Positions 1-9,267 of a DNA stretch of 64,000 nt are shown piece by piece. Within the stretch, counting starts at the first letter, position 1. Each line of letters begins with the position of its first letter. The notes below the pieces were generated by a model. That model worked only from the letters and a program-made list of their open reading frames with translations, was not told the DNA's origin and ran no database searches. The stretch lies in the NCBI GenBank assembly GCA_014728035.1, contig WJMJ01000128.1:1-64000 (forward strand). The letters are read 5' to 3'. Source of the stretch: Promethearchaeota archaeon (GTDB lineage Archaea; Asgardarchaeota; Thorarchaeia; Thorarchaeales; Thorarchaeaceae). The position numbers were made by a program, and so were the translations under genes.

Positions 1-447
1 ATGATTTGCAGAAAAGATTCCAGGTTCATATTCAAATTCCGCAAGTGTGTATTGCTCTGGAATTGATGTGAGCCGAGCAGAAAGGTGATTTGACATGAGC
101 CAGATTACAACATCCTGTTCAGAATAAATCCGCACTTCTACATGTTCCCAATCGCCAAGATGTTCTCCCAATCCAAGAGGTGCTCTTGGAAAACGATTGT
201 AACGGTACCAGAACCAGTATCGGATTTGAGTAAGAGTTGAATTTTTCCAGAGCTCAAAGTAGCAAGGAGTCTTTGGATTGAGTTTCTTAGGTGATAGATC
301 TTTTTCAAATTGATCCCAATCATCACTGAAAGTTTGATAGGTTTCCTCTGCATCACTAGGATAGCAGCAATATTCTCCTTCTCTTGGGTGAAAGAGGAGG
401 ATTGGAGCATACTCACGAACTAAGGAAAAATCAACATCTTCGGACAT
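1..447 (-). CDS. Vps62-like protein, C-terminus beyond window
   Basis: An open frame runs from an ATG at 447 to the window edge (149 codons, no stop), so only the N-terminal part is seen. It starts MSEDVDFSLVREYAPILLFH and carries the pattern YAPILxFHPxE, then RYWFWYRYN, then EHLGDWEHVEV near residue 100. In the Vps62/DUF946 family a Y-W-F-Y segment is likewise followed by an HxGDWEH motif. The molecular role of that family is poorly defined. The gene lies downstream of the histidine operon, separated by a terminator-like hairpin, so it probably has its own promoter in 448-690. Family membership is by motif recognition only. Confidence 0.6.
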   Translation of the reverse strand, partial: MSEDVDFSLVREYAPILLFHPREGEYCCYPSDAEETYQTFSDDWDQFEKDLSPKKLNPKTPCYFELWKNSTLTQIRYWFWYRYNRFPRAPLGLGEHLGDWEHVEVRIYSEQDVVIWLMSNHLSARLTSIPEQYTLAEFEYEPGIFSANH

Positions 448-502
448 TATTATAGATGCAGATATACTACAATAAGAATGTTTTAGAAAGAAATCACAAA
501 TC

Positions 503-529
503 GGGTTTTGGCTGGTGAGGCCAAAACCC
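503..529. other. 10-bp perfect inverted repeat
   Basis: GGGTTTTGGC (503-512) and GCCAAAACCC (520-529) form a perfect 10-bp stem with a 7-base loop, 55 bases upstream of the Vps62-like start. It could fold in that gene's leader or serve as an operator. No T run adjoins it, so it is not an obvious terminator. Nothing else convincing is seen in 448-689. Confidence 0.5.
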
Positions 530-689
530 CCGCATGTGAAGTGAAAGGAGATAAAGGTAAAGGTGTATTACCTTCACGTATGTATGGGTGTAGAAAATAT
601 AATAGTCTAAAGTTAGAACACGGATTTTCCTTGTTTTCCATTTTTGTTCTGATTCTCGAACGAAAAATTCCAATTCTGCAAGAGAAAAA

Positions 690-710
690 GGATGGACAAT
701 AAGTCCATCC
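690..710 (-). terminator. Hairpin plus T-rich tract after hisI
   Basis: GGATGGAC (690-697) and GTCCATCC (703-710) are perfect inverted 8-mers around AATAA. Read on the minus strand the hairpin lies 8 bases past the hisI stop and is followed by CTTTTTCTC. Position and T-richness fit termination of the histidine operon. Confidence 0.6.
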
Positions 711-718
711 AAGTCATC

Positions 719-1048
719 CTATTCAAGAACGAGTTTGTGAAAACAAGTGCGCTTATTCAGATGACAAGCAGAACCTTTTTGGTCAACCAAAAAGACCAAT
801 GCATCGTTGTCACAATCAGTAAAGATTTGTATTATCCTTTGGACGTTACCAGACGTGACTCCCTTCTTCATAATTCGTCCCTTAGACCGACGATAATAGT
901 GTGCATATCCGGTTTTTTGTGTCAATTCTAAGGCAGCTCTATTTGTATAGGCAAGAGTAAGAACCTCCAGAGTATTTGCCTCTTGAACCACAACTGGAAC
1001 CAGACCATTTCCTTTTTGGAAATCGATCTCGTCAATTCTGATGTTCAT
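719..1048 (-). CDS. hisI: Phosphoribosyl-AMP cyclohydrolase
   Basis: HisI opens the adenine ring of phosphoribosyl-AMP in histidine synthesis. The 109-residue protein keeps the metal motif DCDND (residues 78-82), the KGxTSG segment (62-67) and the paired cysteines C95 and C102 in [12 protein letters not shown]. The usual Trp in the WSRSR segment is replaced (YYRRSKGR). It is a single-domain HisI without a fused HisE, and no separate hisE lies in the window. It is the last gene of the operon; its ATG overlaps the hisF stop by 4 bases. Confidence 0.95.
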   Translation of the reverse strand: MNIRIDEIDFQKGNGLVPVVVQEANTLEVLTLAYTNRAALELTQKTGYAHYYRRSKGRIMKKGVTSGNVQRIIQIFTDCDNDALVFLVDQKGSACHLNKRTCFHKLVLE

Positions 1049-1827
1049 AGTCTCACCTCCAGATTGTTTTCTGAAAGAAAGTGTTTAACATGGGGGATTG
1101 GAAATTGCTCAAAGTGGAAAACAGATGCCGCTAGAGCAGCGTCGGCCATTCCAGTTGTAAGGACTTGGAGAAAATGCAATGGGTTTCCTGCACCACCACT
1201 CGCGATGATAGGAATATTCACAGAGGAGGAAACATGCCGAGTGAGGAAAATATCATATCCATTTTTTGTTCCATCACAGTCCATAGAAGTAAGGAGAATC
1301 TCACCTGCACCAAGCTCTTCACCTCTTATCGCCCAATCCAAAACATCAATGCCAGTTGGAATGCGTCCTCCATGAGTATAGACCTCCGTATATCCAATCT
1401 GTTTCATATCAGGATTTTGTGAGGTTCGTTTGGCATCAATAGCCAGAACCACACATTGCGACCCAAAAATCTGAGAGATTTCTTCAATGATACTTGGCCG
1501 ATTTACAGCAGCAGTATTTATGCAGATTTTATCAGCTCCCGCCTCAAGTAGTAATCTAGCATCTTCAACAGAACGAATTCCACCACCCACAGTGAAGGGA
1601 ATATCCAATTGAGAAGCGACTTGCTTTACAGTTTCTATGATGGTATTTCGTGCATCTGATGAGGCAGTAATATCCAAGTATACTAGCTCATCAGCTCCTT
1701 CACAGCTATAACGCAATCCTAACTCAACAGGGTCTCCAGCATCTTGGAGGTCAACAAAGTTCACACCTTTTACGACACGTCCCTTATCCACATCAAGACA
1801 GGGAATAATTCGCTTTGCAAGGGTCAT
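1045..1827 (-). CDS. hisF: Imidazole glycerol phosphate synthase, cyclase subunit
   Basis: HisF is the beta/alpha-barrel subunit that joins HisH-derived ammonia to PRFAR, giving imidazole glycerol phosphate and AICAR. At 260 residues it is full length. It starts [20 protein letters not shown] with catalytic Asp12, has the second catalytic Asp in VVLAIDAKR, and has the phosphate-binding GGGIRS and ASGGAGN loops. Four-base overlaps with hisA and hisI indicate translational coupling. HisH is encoded two genes upstream. Confidence 0.97.
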   Translation of the reverse strand: MTLAKRIIPCLDVDKGRVVKGVNFVDLQDAGDPVELGLRYSCEGADELVYLDITASSDARNTIIETVKQVASQLDIPFTVGGGIRSVEDARLLLEAGADKICINTAAVNRPSIIEEISQIFGSQCVVLAIDAKRTSQNPDMKQIGYTEVYTHGGRIPTGIDVLDWAIRGEELGAGEILLTSMDCDGTKNGYDIFLTRHVSSSVNIPIIASGGAGNPLHFLQVLTTGMADAALAASVFHFEQFPIPHVKHFLSENNLEVRL

Positions 1828-2552
1828 GATGTAACCTCCAAAGCCAATATGACTTCTTCAAGTGTTACTAATCCTTCATAGAGCGCACGACCGATTATTG
1901 CACCATATACACCAACCCCTGCAAGTTCTCTCAAATCATGTAACGAAGAAACACCGCCCGCAGCAAGAATATTTACAGATGTCGTTTTGCAGAGGTGTCG
2001 AAATACATCTACATCACAACCACTTAATGTGCCATCACGTTCAATAGCGGTTACTAAATAGGTTTGAAAATCACACTTTGAAAACAAATCAATTGCTGCT
2101 CCAACCTGTATAGTTGTTGATTTCTTCCACCCATCAATTCGGATAGAATTATCAATATAATCCAAACTGATGATTATTCGTTCAGAACCGTAGTCTTCCT
2201 TGAGTCGAAGTAGACAGCTCAGATTAGTCAAAGCCATAGAACCTACTATAATTTTGCAATTATCATAGCGAAGTAGATATGATGCACTTTGATAATCTCG
2301 GATTCCACCCCCAATTTGTAACGAAACTGAGCTTGATTCTAACATATCTAGAATGAGTGGCAGGTTTGATCCTCTTCCGGTTGCTGCATCCAAATCAATC
2401 AACTGTATAGTATCAACACCAACATCAATCCAATTATCAAGAACCTTCTGCGGAGTTCCCCATTTCGAGTAGTTAGTTCTTTGAGAGGGGTTTCCTTGGT
2501 ATAATCTAACAACAGAATTGCTCATCAGGTCTATTGCAGGAATGACCTTCAT
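1824..2552 (-). CDS. hisA: ProFAR isomerase
   Basis: HisA isomerises ProFAR to PRFAR. The 242-residue barrel begins [10 protein letters not shown] with catalytic Asp8, has GGGIRDY for phosphate binding, the second Asp in IISLDYID, and AAGGVSS plus IIGRALYEG near the C-terminus. It lacks PriA-type features that I could recognise and sits next to hisF, so a dedicated histidine role is most likely. Confidence 0.95.
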   Translation of the reverse strand: MKVIPAIDLMSNSVVRLYQGNPSQRTNYSKWGTPQKVLDNWIDVGVDTIQLIDLDAATGRGSNLPLILDMLESSSVSLQIGGGIRDYQSASYLLRYDNCKIIVGSMALTNLSCLLRLKEDYGSERIIISLDYIDNSIRIDGWKKSTTIQVGAAIDLFSKCDFQTYLVTAIERDGTLSGCDVDVFRHLCKTTSVNILAAGGVSSLHDLRELAGVGVYGAIIGRALYEGLVTLEEVILALEVTS

Positions 2553-3163
2553 GACCGACCCTCCTTTGCAATTTGGACAAATCGTTCAAGTATGTGGAAT
2601 CCTTGAGACCCCGATTTTTCAGGATGGAATTGAGTGGCAAATATTGAACCATGTTCGATTATTGCAGGGAACTGAATCCCATAATCTGTAATGCCAGTTA
2701 TGACACTTTGATTCTCTGGTTGAGCGATGTATGAGTGTACAAAGTAGAACCAAGACGCATTGAGAGACCTATCAAGTATTCTACTGTTTCGATCTAACCT
2801 CACCCTATTCCATCCCATATGAGGTGTCTTTAGAGATGTCGGAAGTTTTTCAACCCGTCCTTTGATAATGTCAAGTCCTGTTGATTCACCCTCTTCACTG
2901 AATGAAAAGAGTAATTGAAGCCCTAAGCAGATTCCCAATACGGGAATTGACGATTCAATCAATCTTTCAATTTCATTCACTGCAGGTTTGATGGATTCAA
3001 TTGCGGACCCAAAGTGACCGACACCCGGAATGACCAAGCCATCACAGGAGATATCAGCATCAACGGATGCTACACGCGCCGAAACCCCAGTACGTAGTAG
3101 TGCATTTTTGATGCTGAAGAGATTGCCAGCACCATAGTCTAGAATTAGTATCTTGGTCATCAA
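2549..3163 (-). CDS. hisH: Imidazole glycerol phosphate synthase, glutaminase subunit
   Basis: HisH hydrolyses glutamine and channels ammonia to HisF. It has the class I glutaminase nucleophile Cys79 in LGICLGLQLLF and the catalytic His/Glu in FHPEKSG. The N-terminus DYGAGNLFSIKNAL and the PGVGHFG oxyanion strand are typical. Two Met codons in tandem open the frame; the first overlaps the hisB stop by 4 bases. Confidence 0.96.
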   Translation of the reverse strand: MMTKILILDYGAGNLFSIKNALLRTGVSARVASVDADISCDGLVIPGVGHFGSAIESIKPAVNEIERLIESSIPVLGICLGLQLLFSFSEEGESTGLDIIKGRVEKLPTSLKTPHMGWNRVRLDRNSRILDRSLNASWFYFVHSYIAQPENQSVITGITDYGIQFPAIIEHGSIFATQFHPEKSGSQGFHILERFVQIAKEGRS

Positions 3164-3729
3164 AGCACCCCCTTCGCACTCGGTATCTCTTTGGTCTGGA
3201 CGGAGATACCCTCTCTGAGTGATAGAGCAAGGGCTTTGAAAACCGCCTCTACTTTGTGGTGATCATTCTTTCCATATTGAACTAAAATATGTAAATTGAA
3301 GCAAGCTGAGTGTGCAAAGGTTTCAAGGAAGTGCTTGATGTCCTCTGTTGGTATATCTTCTATTATTCTTCGCTCAAGCGGGATATTTGCAACATAGTAT
3401 GAGCGTCTAACCAAATCTAAGACAACTTGTGCTAGTGAGCAATCCATAGGAACTAACGCACTACCAAATCTCTGGATTCCAGTCCCATCACCTAAGGCTT
3501 GTCGAAATGCTTGCCCGAAAACAATAGCAATATCTTCAATGATATGGTGTAGTAAGTCTCCAGATGCCTGAATCGTGACATCAATTCCACTGTGTACACT
3601 CAAGGAGTTCAGCATGTGCGACAGAAATTTGGATGGAGTACAAATGATAGATTCTCCACTACCATCAAGATTAACTTCTACAGAGACCTTCGTTTCTCTG
3701 GTTTCTCGTTCAACTATTGCTCTTCTCAT
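3160..3729 (-). CDS. hisB: Imidazoleglycerol-phosphate dehydratase
   Basis: HisB (189 residues) dehydrates imidazole glycerol phosphate with bound Mn. The start MRRAIVERETRETKV is chosen because its ATG overlaps the hisC stop by 4 bases, like every other junction here. Both metal motifs are present (LLHHIIED and NDHHKVEAVFKA), as are HFLETFA and the C-terminal IPSAKGVL. Two family-conserved positions are changed: the usual FFDHM reads FLSHM, and the usual MDE reads MDCS. No phosphatase domain is fused. Confidence 0.93.
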   Translation of the reverse strand: MRRAIVERETRETKVSVEVNLDGSGESIICTPSKFLSHMLNSLSVHSGIDVTIQASGDLLHHIIEDIAIVFGQAFRQALGDGTGIQRFGSALVPMDCSLAQVVLDLVRRSYYVANIPLERRIIEDIPTEDIKHFLETFAHSACFNLHILVQYGKNDHHKVEAVFKALALSLREGISVQTKEIPSAKGVL

Positions 3730-4814
3730 TTTAGAACCTCCTTTAATGCATCCAAAAATCGAACCATCAGATTTGATGGAGCAATAGTAACACGAAGGCA
3801 ATTGGAATACTGTAGAACAGTCCCTATGTCACGAACTAAGATTCCGCTTCTCATCAACTGTTGTTGAATTTCTGTGGAATTATTCCTAGCACTGAAGAGG
3901 AGAAAATTTGTTTCAGATGGAAATGGCAACACTCCAGAAAGGGATTGAAGACTATCAAATGTTCGAGACCGCTCTCTTCTCATCTGATTATCAGCATCAA
4001 TAACCAGCTCAAGATTATCCAAGAGAGCTAATGCCACCTCTACTGAAAATGTGGATAACGGAAAAGGCTGTTGAACTCTCTCCCGTAAAATAGTCATTAG
4101 AGATCGGTCTCCGATTGCATACCCAACTCGAAGACCAGCAAGCCCAAACGATTTTGATAAGGTTCGGAGTATCACGAGATTCGAATAAGTAGACAACAAC
4201 GGGGAAGTTCGAGGATTATCAATCAGATACGCCTCATCAAGAAGAACAAGACAATCTGATTCTTGAAGTAAGATTTCAACATCATCTATACTCTGTTGAT
4301 TACCCGTGGGATTATTGGGAGAACACAAGAAGACGATCTTTGTTTCAGGTCTGATTGAATTCAAGATAGAATCAATATTCAAACTAAAATCTTGATTCAA
4401 TGATACTTGTGAAAAGTTGCACCCGTGAAACTGTAACACCCTTTTGTACATTGAGAATGTAGGAGTTACCACTATAGCATGGTCATCTTGTGACAAAACA
4501 GACCGCACAAACAACTCGATAAGCTGGTCGCTTCCATTACCAAGTAAAATCTGATCCGCATCTGTACAATTCATAGAAGCCAATTTAGAACGGAGAGTAT
4601 AGATGTCGGATTGATACTTGCGCGGATCATAAGAGTCCACAGTTTCAAACATCAATTTCCTAAGGGAAACCAAGTCGATAAACAAGTTCTCATTTGCTGA
4701 CAAATCAAGATAATCCTGAATGCCCAAAGATTCCGTTATTGTTGTTCTATAAATCGAGGTGCGTTTGGCAATATCTGAAATGAGACCCATCCATCTCCGA
4801 GATTGGAAACTCAT
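3726..4814 (-). CDS. hisC: Histidinol-phosphate aminotransferase
   Basis: HisC is a fold-type I PLP enzyme that transaminates imidazole acetol phosphate with glutamate. The 362-residue protein has the N-terminal LDLSANENLF, GNGSDQLIEL for phosphate binding, CSPNNPTGN, the DEAYLID strand and the PLP lysine in LSKSFGLAGLRVGYAIGD. Length and motif order are normal. It overlaps hisD and hisB by 4 bases each. Confidence 0.95.
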   Translation of the reverse strand: MSFQSRRWMGLISDIAKRTSIYRTTITESLGIQDYLDLSANENLFIDLVSLRKLMFETVDSYDPRKYQSDIYTLRSKLASMNCTDADQILLGNGSDQLIELFVRSVLSQDDHAIVVTPTFSMYKRVLQFHGCNFSQVSLNQDFSLNIDSILNSIRPETKIVFLCSPNNPTGNQQSIDDVEILLQESDCLVLLDEAYLIDNPRTSPLLSTYSNLVILRTLSKSFGLAGLRVGYAIGDRSLMTILRERVQQPFPLSTFSVEVALALLDNLELVIDADNQMRRERSRTFDSLQSLSGVLPFPSETNFLLFSARNNSTEIQQQLMRSGILVRDIGTVLQYSNCLRVTIAPSNLMVRFLDALKEVLK

Positions 4815-6112
4815 TTGGGAAACCTCCCTTTTGTCGCAGAACCGTGGCTCGGAAGACCCTCACATTCTGACAGGATTTGTACATTATCCGACACCTTACG
4901 GAGTCCATTTTCAGTACACTCAACGATAGCATATGTTCTTACGAAATCAGCAACCGAGAGATGAGAATAGACATTTCCGTATCCTCCAGTTGGTAAGACG
5001 TGATTTACTCCTAAACAATAGTCACTAGCCGCTACGGGGGAATAACCACCAATCAAAACCAGACCTGCAGTCTTGATTTTATCCGCATCAAATCTGGCAT
5101 TAATTGTCATAATCTCCACATGTTCAGGAGCGTATTGATTAACAAAATTAAATCCCTCAACAAGATTTGAGCAAACATACACTAGACCATTATCATTCAA
5201 AGACTGACGGATTGTCCAAGATCGAGGAAGGTTCAAGGTTATCTCTTGCAATAGACGAATGACATTGTCAGCTAATGCGTCTGAATCAGTGACCAGAACT
5301 GCTTTGGCATCCGGATCGTGCTCTGCTTGAGATATTAAATCGAGAGCAATTAGTCTAGGATTAGCAGACTTATCCGCAATCACAAGAAGTTCGCTAGGCC
5401 CAGCTAGCATATCCACGGGCACATCGATAGATACCATTCGTTTTGCTGCAGTCACATATCGATTCCCAGGACCTACTATTTTATCTACTGGGTTTATTGA
5501 GGATGTACCATAAGCAAGTGCGGCAATTGCTTGAGCCCCACCAACCCGATAGATTTCTGTTGCTCCACAGATGTCAGCTGCAACAAGAGTGAGTGGATCT
5601 ATTTCACCATTTGGACCAGGAGGAGTACATATCACAACCCGCGATACCCCAGCAACAATAGCTGGTACAACGGACATCACAACAGAACTTGGATATGCAG
5701 CAGAACCACCTGGAACATAGCAACCTATGCTTCTCAGAGGAGCGATGGCATTTCTAATACCAACACCCTCGATTGTGATGCCATATTGTAATCGAGCCAA
5801 TCCAACTTCATAGTGATGGGCAAGTCGTTTTTTCGACTCGCAGATTGCATCCATGGCATCTTGATTAACTAATTTGTAAGCTAATTTGATTTCTGTATCC
5901 TTCACTCGAATACGTCCAGATATATCGACTTGATCATAGATCTTTGTGAACCGTAAGAGTGCCGTATCACCCTCACATCGAACTGATTCAACAATCTCAG
6001 ATACATCTGTATCCATCACATTGCGTCCTCGCACCGAACGAGGCCAACGTGAGTCCAGAATATATTGAGGTGTTTCATTGACCTTACAGATAGAGAGAGG
6101 CGGATTCTTCAT
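4811..6112 (-). CDS. hisD: Histidinol dehydrogenase
   Basis: HisD is the zinc enzyme that oxidises L-histidinol to histidine in two NAD steps. The 433-residue protein contains YVPGGSAAYPSSVVM, KIVGPGNRYV, VDMLAGPSELLVIAD, the zinc-binding QAEHDPDA segment and the catalytic Glu-His pair in NQYAPEHVEIM. Everything expected for a full enzyme is present. Four-base overlaps link it to hisG and hisC. Confidence 0.97.
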   Translation of the reverse strand: MKNPPLSICKVNETPQYILDSRWPRSVRGRNVMDTDVSEIVESVRCEGDTALLRFTKIYDQVDISGRIRVKDTEIKLAYKLVNQDAMDAICESKKRLAHHYEVGLARLQYGITIEGVGIRNAIAPLRSIGCYVPGGSAAYPSSVVMSVVPAIVAGVSRVVICTPPGPNGEIDPLTLVAADICGATEIYRVGGAQAIAALAYGTSSINPVDKIVGPGNRYVTAAKRMVSIDVPVDMLAGPSELLVIADKSANPRLIALDLISQAEHDPDAKAVLVTDSDALADNVIRLLQEITLNLPRSWTIRQSLNDNGLVYVCSNLVEGFNFVNQYAPEHVEIMTINARFDADKIKTAGLVLIGGYSPVAASDYCLGVNHVLPTGGYGNVYSHLSVADFVRTYAIVECTENGLRKVSDNVQILSECEGLPSHGSATKGRFPK

Positions 6113-7095
6113 GATTCAACACCTCTCAGTGCCGAAACATCTTCCAATGATAGAACCTGTCGGGGTTCGTATACGACTAGCCCTTGAGCTAATTTTCGAA
6201 GTAATGGAATAAAATGCAGGTATTCACTTCTATCGATGACTGTATTCAATGCAACCCAATCATCATCTGATAGCGGGGATATAGTAGGTTTCTTGAGACC
6301 CGGAAGTTGCTCCAGAAGCACCTCAAGGTTGGACTTTTCCACATTCACAAATATGTGTAAACGTTTTCGCCCATCTATGACACCACCTAAAAGAGTGGCA
6401 ATGTCAAGAACCTTCTCTCGCTTTTGAGGTTCTGATAGAACTGATGAATTGCATATTAGAACAGCACTAGACTCCATCAGTACTTCAATAACCTTCAGTC
6501 CGTTCTGACGAAGAGAAGTTCCAGTATCCATTACTTCGACGATAGCATCTGCCGCAATAGGTGGTTTTGCTTCCGTTGCTCCAAATGAGAGATATACAGC
6601 AACCTTGTCATTCTCACCTTTTCTCCACCAAGGTGTGATAATCAGAGGTTCTTGGTTTCCAAAGAGTTCGTGATATGCAGCATTATTCTGAATTGCACGT
6701 GATGCAAGATTGGGATATTCTGTGGAGATTCGAAGAGTCCTTCTGTCATTTGCGAATGTACGGATTAGGTCCGATAGTGAGCAAATTTCAGACATGCAAT
6801 TCTGAATTGCAACAACAATTCGTACCTTAGAATATTCAAGATCTAATAGGGTTTCAACTTTCACGCCAGTTTCAGCTATCCAGTCAGCACCAGTGATGCC
6901 CACATCTTGAATCCCTTCAGCAACGTAGATGGGAATCTCCTGTGGGCGTAACACTCTCAGTTCAATATGGTGATCATTAATGGATGGTTGGTAGGTACGA
7001 GAACTACCGGAAATAGAATATCCTGCACGACTCATAGCTTTGAGTGTGTCATTCATCAAGTGCCCATTTGGAATAGCAAGTCTTACCTGATCCAT
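6109..7095 (-). CDS. hisG: ATP phosphoribosyltransferase, long form
   Basis: HisG joins ATP and PRPP in the first, feedback-controlled step. At 328 residues it is the long form with a C-terminal PII-like regulatory domain, so it should not need HisZ. Visible motifs are MDQVRLAIPNGHL, VGITGADWIAETG and the PRPP loop EVMDTGTSLRQNGL. It is the first gene of the operon. The ATG is preceded by AGGTGA at 7102-7107, six bases upstream, which fixes the start. Confidence 0.96.
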   Translation of the reverse strand: MDQVRLAIPNGHLMNDTLKAMSRAGYSISGSSRTYQPSINDHHIELRVLRPQEIPIYVAEGIQDVGITGADWIAETGVKVETLLDLEYSKVRIVVAIQNCMSEICSLSDLIRTFANDRRTLRISTEYPNLASRAIQNNAAYHELFGNQEPLIITPWWRKGENDKVAVYLSFGATEAKPPIAADAIVEVMDTGTSLRQNGLKVIEVLMESSAVLICNSSVLSEPQKREKVLDIATLLGGVIDGRKRLHIFVNVEKSNLEVLLEQLPGLKKPTISPLSDDDWVALNTVIDRSEYLHFIPLLRKLAQGLVVYEPRQVLSLEDVSALRGVES

Positions 7096-7499
7096 AATTT
7101 TTCACCTAGAATTAGTTTGGTTGAATTCATTTCATTCAATGAAAGAAATCGCTGAACAGAGAGTCCACTAGAATACAAAATTAGAGAACTGAAAAACAGC
7201 GAAAACGGAGAAACCACTAGAAGATTGATTTCAAGTGTTATCGTAGCGATGTTGTTACAGATGAACACAATCGCCTGTGAACGCAAGACCTCATTGTGTG
7301 TTTCACCAAGAGTCTGGCCCGATTGTGTCAATATAAACATTGCTGCACAAAAAAGAACATCGGGCCCTCGTCACCCCTCCTTTTGTCACACTAAGCTACT
7401 TGGCACCGCCAAGTGGCATGACGTTGCCATCGCCAATGATGAGTGTCCATATTTTCAAACCTTCTTTCTATTTCTATGAAAACGGTGTTCGACCTATTT
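7096..7499. promoter_or_regulatory. hisG upstream region with palindrome
   Basis: This 404-base gap holds the histidine operon promoter and the trpB 3-prime end. TTTCATT-C-AATGAAA (7130-7144) is a perfect palindrome 35 bases from the hisG start, placed where an operator would act. CCACTAGAA occurs twice (7165-7173 and 7214-7222). Hairpins ACTTGGC/GCCAAGT (7398-7414) and GGCA/TGCC (7415-7428) lie downstream of trpB. I found no convincing TATA box and no gene. Confidence 0.4.
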
Positions 7500-8858
7500 T
7501 TAAGCGGCCTGTTCTCTTGCAATACTAATATCTCCTTTTGGTAAAGATGCCTGCTCTGACGAAAGACTACCCGACAGTAGACTGTCATATGCACCCATGT
7601 CAAAATATCCATGACCTGAGAGATTGAGGACGATTGTTTCTTCTCTGTTGTTTCTCTTTGCATAGAGAGCACGGTCTATTGCTGCCTTGATTGCATGTGC
7701 TGATTCTGGAGCAGGAATAATTCCTTCACACCGTGCAAAGAGAACCCCTGCATTTAGTACCTCAATTTGGTCGTAAGCAATTGGCTTGATACATCCCTCA
7801 TTCACTAGAGCACTGATGGTAGGAGCCATTCCATGGTATCTCAGCCCTCCTGCGTGGATTTTTGGTGGTGTGAAGTTTTGACCAAGCGAATACATTTTCA
7901 GTTTTGGAGTAAGTCCTGCTGTATCCCCAAAATCATACTTGTATTCACCCTTTGTCAAGGTTGGACATGCTGTTGGTTCAACTGCAATATAGTCCACGTC
8001 ATCAAATCTTGAATCAGCTAGGAATGGAAACACCATTCCACCGAAGTTGCTACCACCACCTACACATCCAATTAAGGTGTCCACCTTTTCATCAACACTC
8101 TCAAGTTGTGCTATGACCTCTTGCCCAATGACAGTCTGATGCAATAGGACGTGGTTCAACACCGAGCCAAGCGTATACTTTGTATCCTCACGACTTAGGG
8201 TATCCTCAAGTGCCTCACTGATTGCTATACCAAGGGTTCCAGGATGATCTGGATTATCCTTCCGGATTTGGCGGCCAAACTCAGTGATGTCAGAGGGGCT
8301 TGGTACAATAGTAGCTCCAAAGGAGCGCATCAAGGTCCCACGATATCGCTTCTGCTCGTAGCTGATCTTGACCATATACACCATTGCTTCAATATCAAAT
8401 ACTGAGCAGGCTAAGGCAACCGCACTGCCCCATTGCCCAGCGCCAGTTTCAGTAGCCAGACGTTCAGTACCTTCCTTGGCTGCATAATATGCCTGAGCTA
8501 AAGCAGTATTCAACTTGTGACTTCCAGTCGGTGACACATCCTCACGCTTGAAATAAATCCGCGCAGGGGTCTTCAACCGTTCCTCAAGTCTTACAGCTCT
8601 CTGAAGCGGACTTGGTCGCCCAAATCGTATCAGGGCATCTCTAATCTCTGTGGGAATTTTTACAAGCTTCTCTTGAGTTGCTTCCTGCTTAACACACTCT
8701 TGTGCGAAAATTGCAGTAAGCACATCAGGACTAGCTGGTTCACCAGTTCCAGGATCTATAGGAGGAGCCAAGGGCTCGGATAGATACGGTACTATGTTGA
8801 CATAGTTTTTTGGAACATCTTCTATATCCAATATAATTCGATTCTTGTTTACACTCAT
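7500..8858 (-). CDS. trpB: Tryptophan synthase beta chain, TrpB2 type
   Basis: TrpB condenses indole with serine (or an activated serine) using PLP. The start [16 protein letters not shown] is preferred over an ATG 20 codons upstream because it matches the usual N-terminus. PLP Lys115 lies in TGSHKLNTA, the general-base Glu137 in TETGAGQWG, and the phosphate loop is [10 protein letters not shown]. Its 452 residues and N-terminal extension place it in the long TrpB2 group, which often stands without TrpA. No trpA or other trp gene is nearby, so indole salvage is a likely role. Confidence 0.93.
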   Translation of the reverse strand: MSVNKNRIILDIEDVPKNYVNIVPYLSEPLAPPIDPGTGEPASPDVLTAIFAQECVKQEATQEKLVKIPTEIRDALIRFGRPSPLQRAVRLEERLKTPARIYFKREDVSPTGSHKLNTALAQAYYAAKEGTERLATETGAGQWGSAVALACSVFDIEAMVYMVKISYEQKRYRGTLMRSFGATIVPSPSDITEFGRQIRKDNPDHPGTLGIAISEALEDTLSREDTKYTLGSVLNHVLLHQTVIGQEVIAQLESVDEKVDTLIGCVGGGSNFGGMVFPFLADSRFDDVDYIAVEPTACPTLTKGEYKYDFGDTAGLTPKLKMYSLGQNFTPPKIHAGGLRYHGMAPTISALVNEGCIKPIAYDQIEVLNAGVLFARCEGIIPAPESAHAIKAAIDRALYAKRNNREETIVLNLSGHGYFDMGAYDSLLSGSLSSEQASLPKGDISIAREQAA

Positions 8859-9026
8859 GGATGTTACGTCCAATTTTTTGTGACATACGCCCCTTCGATG
8901 AATCGTGTGATACTGCAATCTGAGTGAATGAAAGATGCAACTCGCGAATTGGTTGATAAAAAGAGCAACTCTGAATGCAGTAATCGAGTGTCTGTATCAA
9001 TCGGACAACTGGCGAACTAACTAGAC

Positions 9027-9054
9027 GGGTCCTCGTGGACCCCAATGCCATTGG
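9027..9054. other. Two adjacent hairpins in the trpB leader
   Basis: GGGTCC-TCGT-GGACCC (9027-9042) and CCAATG-C-CATTGG (9042-9054) are back-to-back inverted repeats about 170 bases upstream of trpB. If trpB is transcribed from the TATA box near 9118, both lie in its leader RNA, early after the start. A role in folding or attenuation is only inferred. The rest of 8859-9117 shows no gene. Confidence 0.4.
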
Positions 9055-9117
9055 TAATGATACACTCTCGACACCATTAACACCTCGAAAGGGCTGCGTT
9101 GTGCGTTTGAAGACCCC

Positions 9118-9164
9118 TATATATACGTTACGCATTATTGTACATCAATGTTCATTTTTGTACA
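9118..9164 (-). promoter_or_regulatory. TATA box and two TRP-box-like TGTACA sites
   Basis: TATATA (9118-9123) is followed by two copies of TTGTACAT at 9138-9145 and 9158-9165; their cores TGTACA (9139-9144, 9159-9164) are spaced exactly 20 bases, about two helical turns. On the minus strand the boxes lie just upstream of TATA, that is, upstream of trpB. In Methanothermobacter the repressor TrpY binds TGTACA boxes and controls the trp operon and trpB2. The same gap must also hold the promoter of the divergent surface-protein gene. Confidence 0.55.
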
Positions 9165-9267
9165 TTATTTCATTTTTCTGATTGTGTTGCAAAATTCAAA
9201 CCAATGATTTAAAGAACGAAAAGGATTATGAATCTCTAATTGACGAGATAACATATTGGCGATAATA

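Noticed and set aside
138..416. A 92-codon minus-strand frame
   Set aside because: It lies in another frame of the real Vps62-like gene (1-447), whose protein has recognisable motifs.
508..702. A 64-codon plus-strand frame between the Vps62-like gene and hisI
   Set aside because: It covers both hairpins, has no Shine-Dalgarno and resembles no protein.
7083..7340. An 85-codon minus-strand frame upstream of hisG as a histidine leader peptide
   Set aside because: It has only one His, overlaps the hisG start and its Shine-Dalgarno, and has no typical composition.
7340..7440. GC-richer stretch with hairpins as a possible tRNA or small RNA gene
   Set aside because: No T-loop (GTTCRA) or acceptor pairing was found on either strand; it is more likely the trpB 3-prime region.
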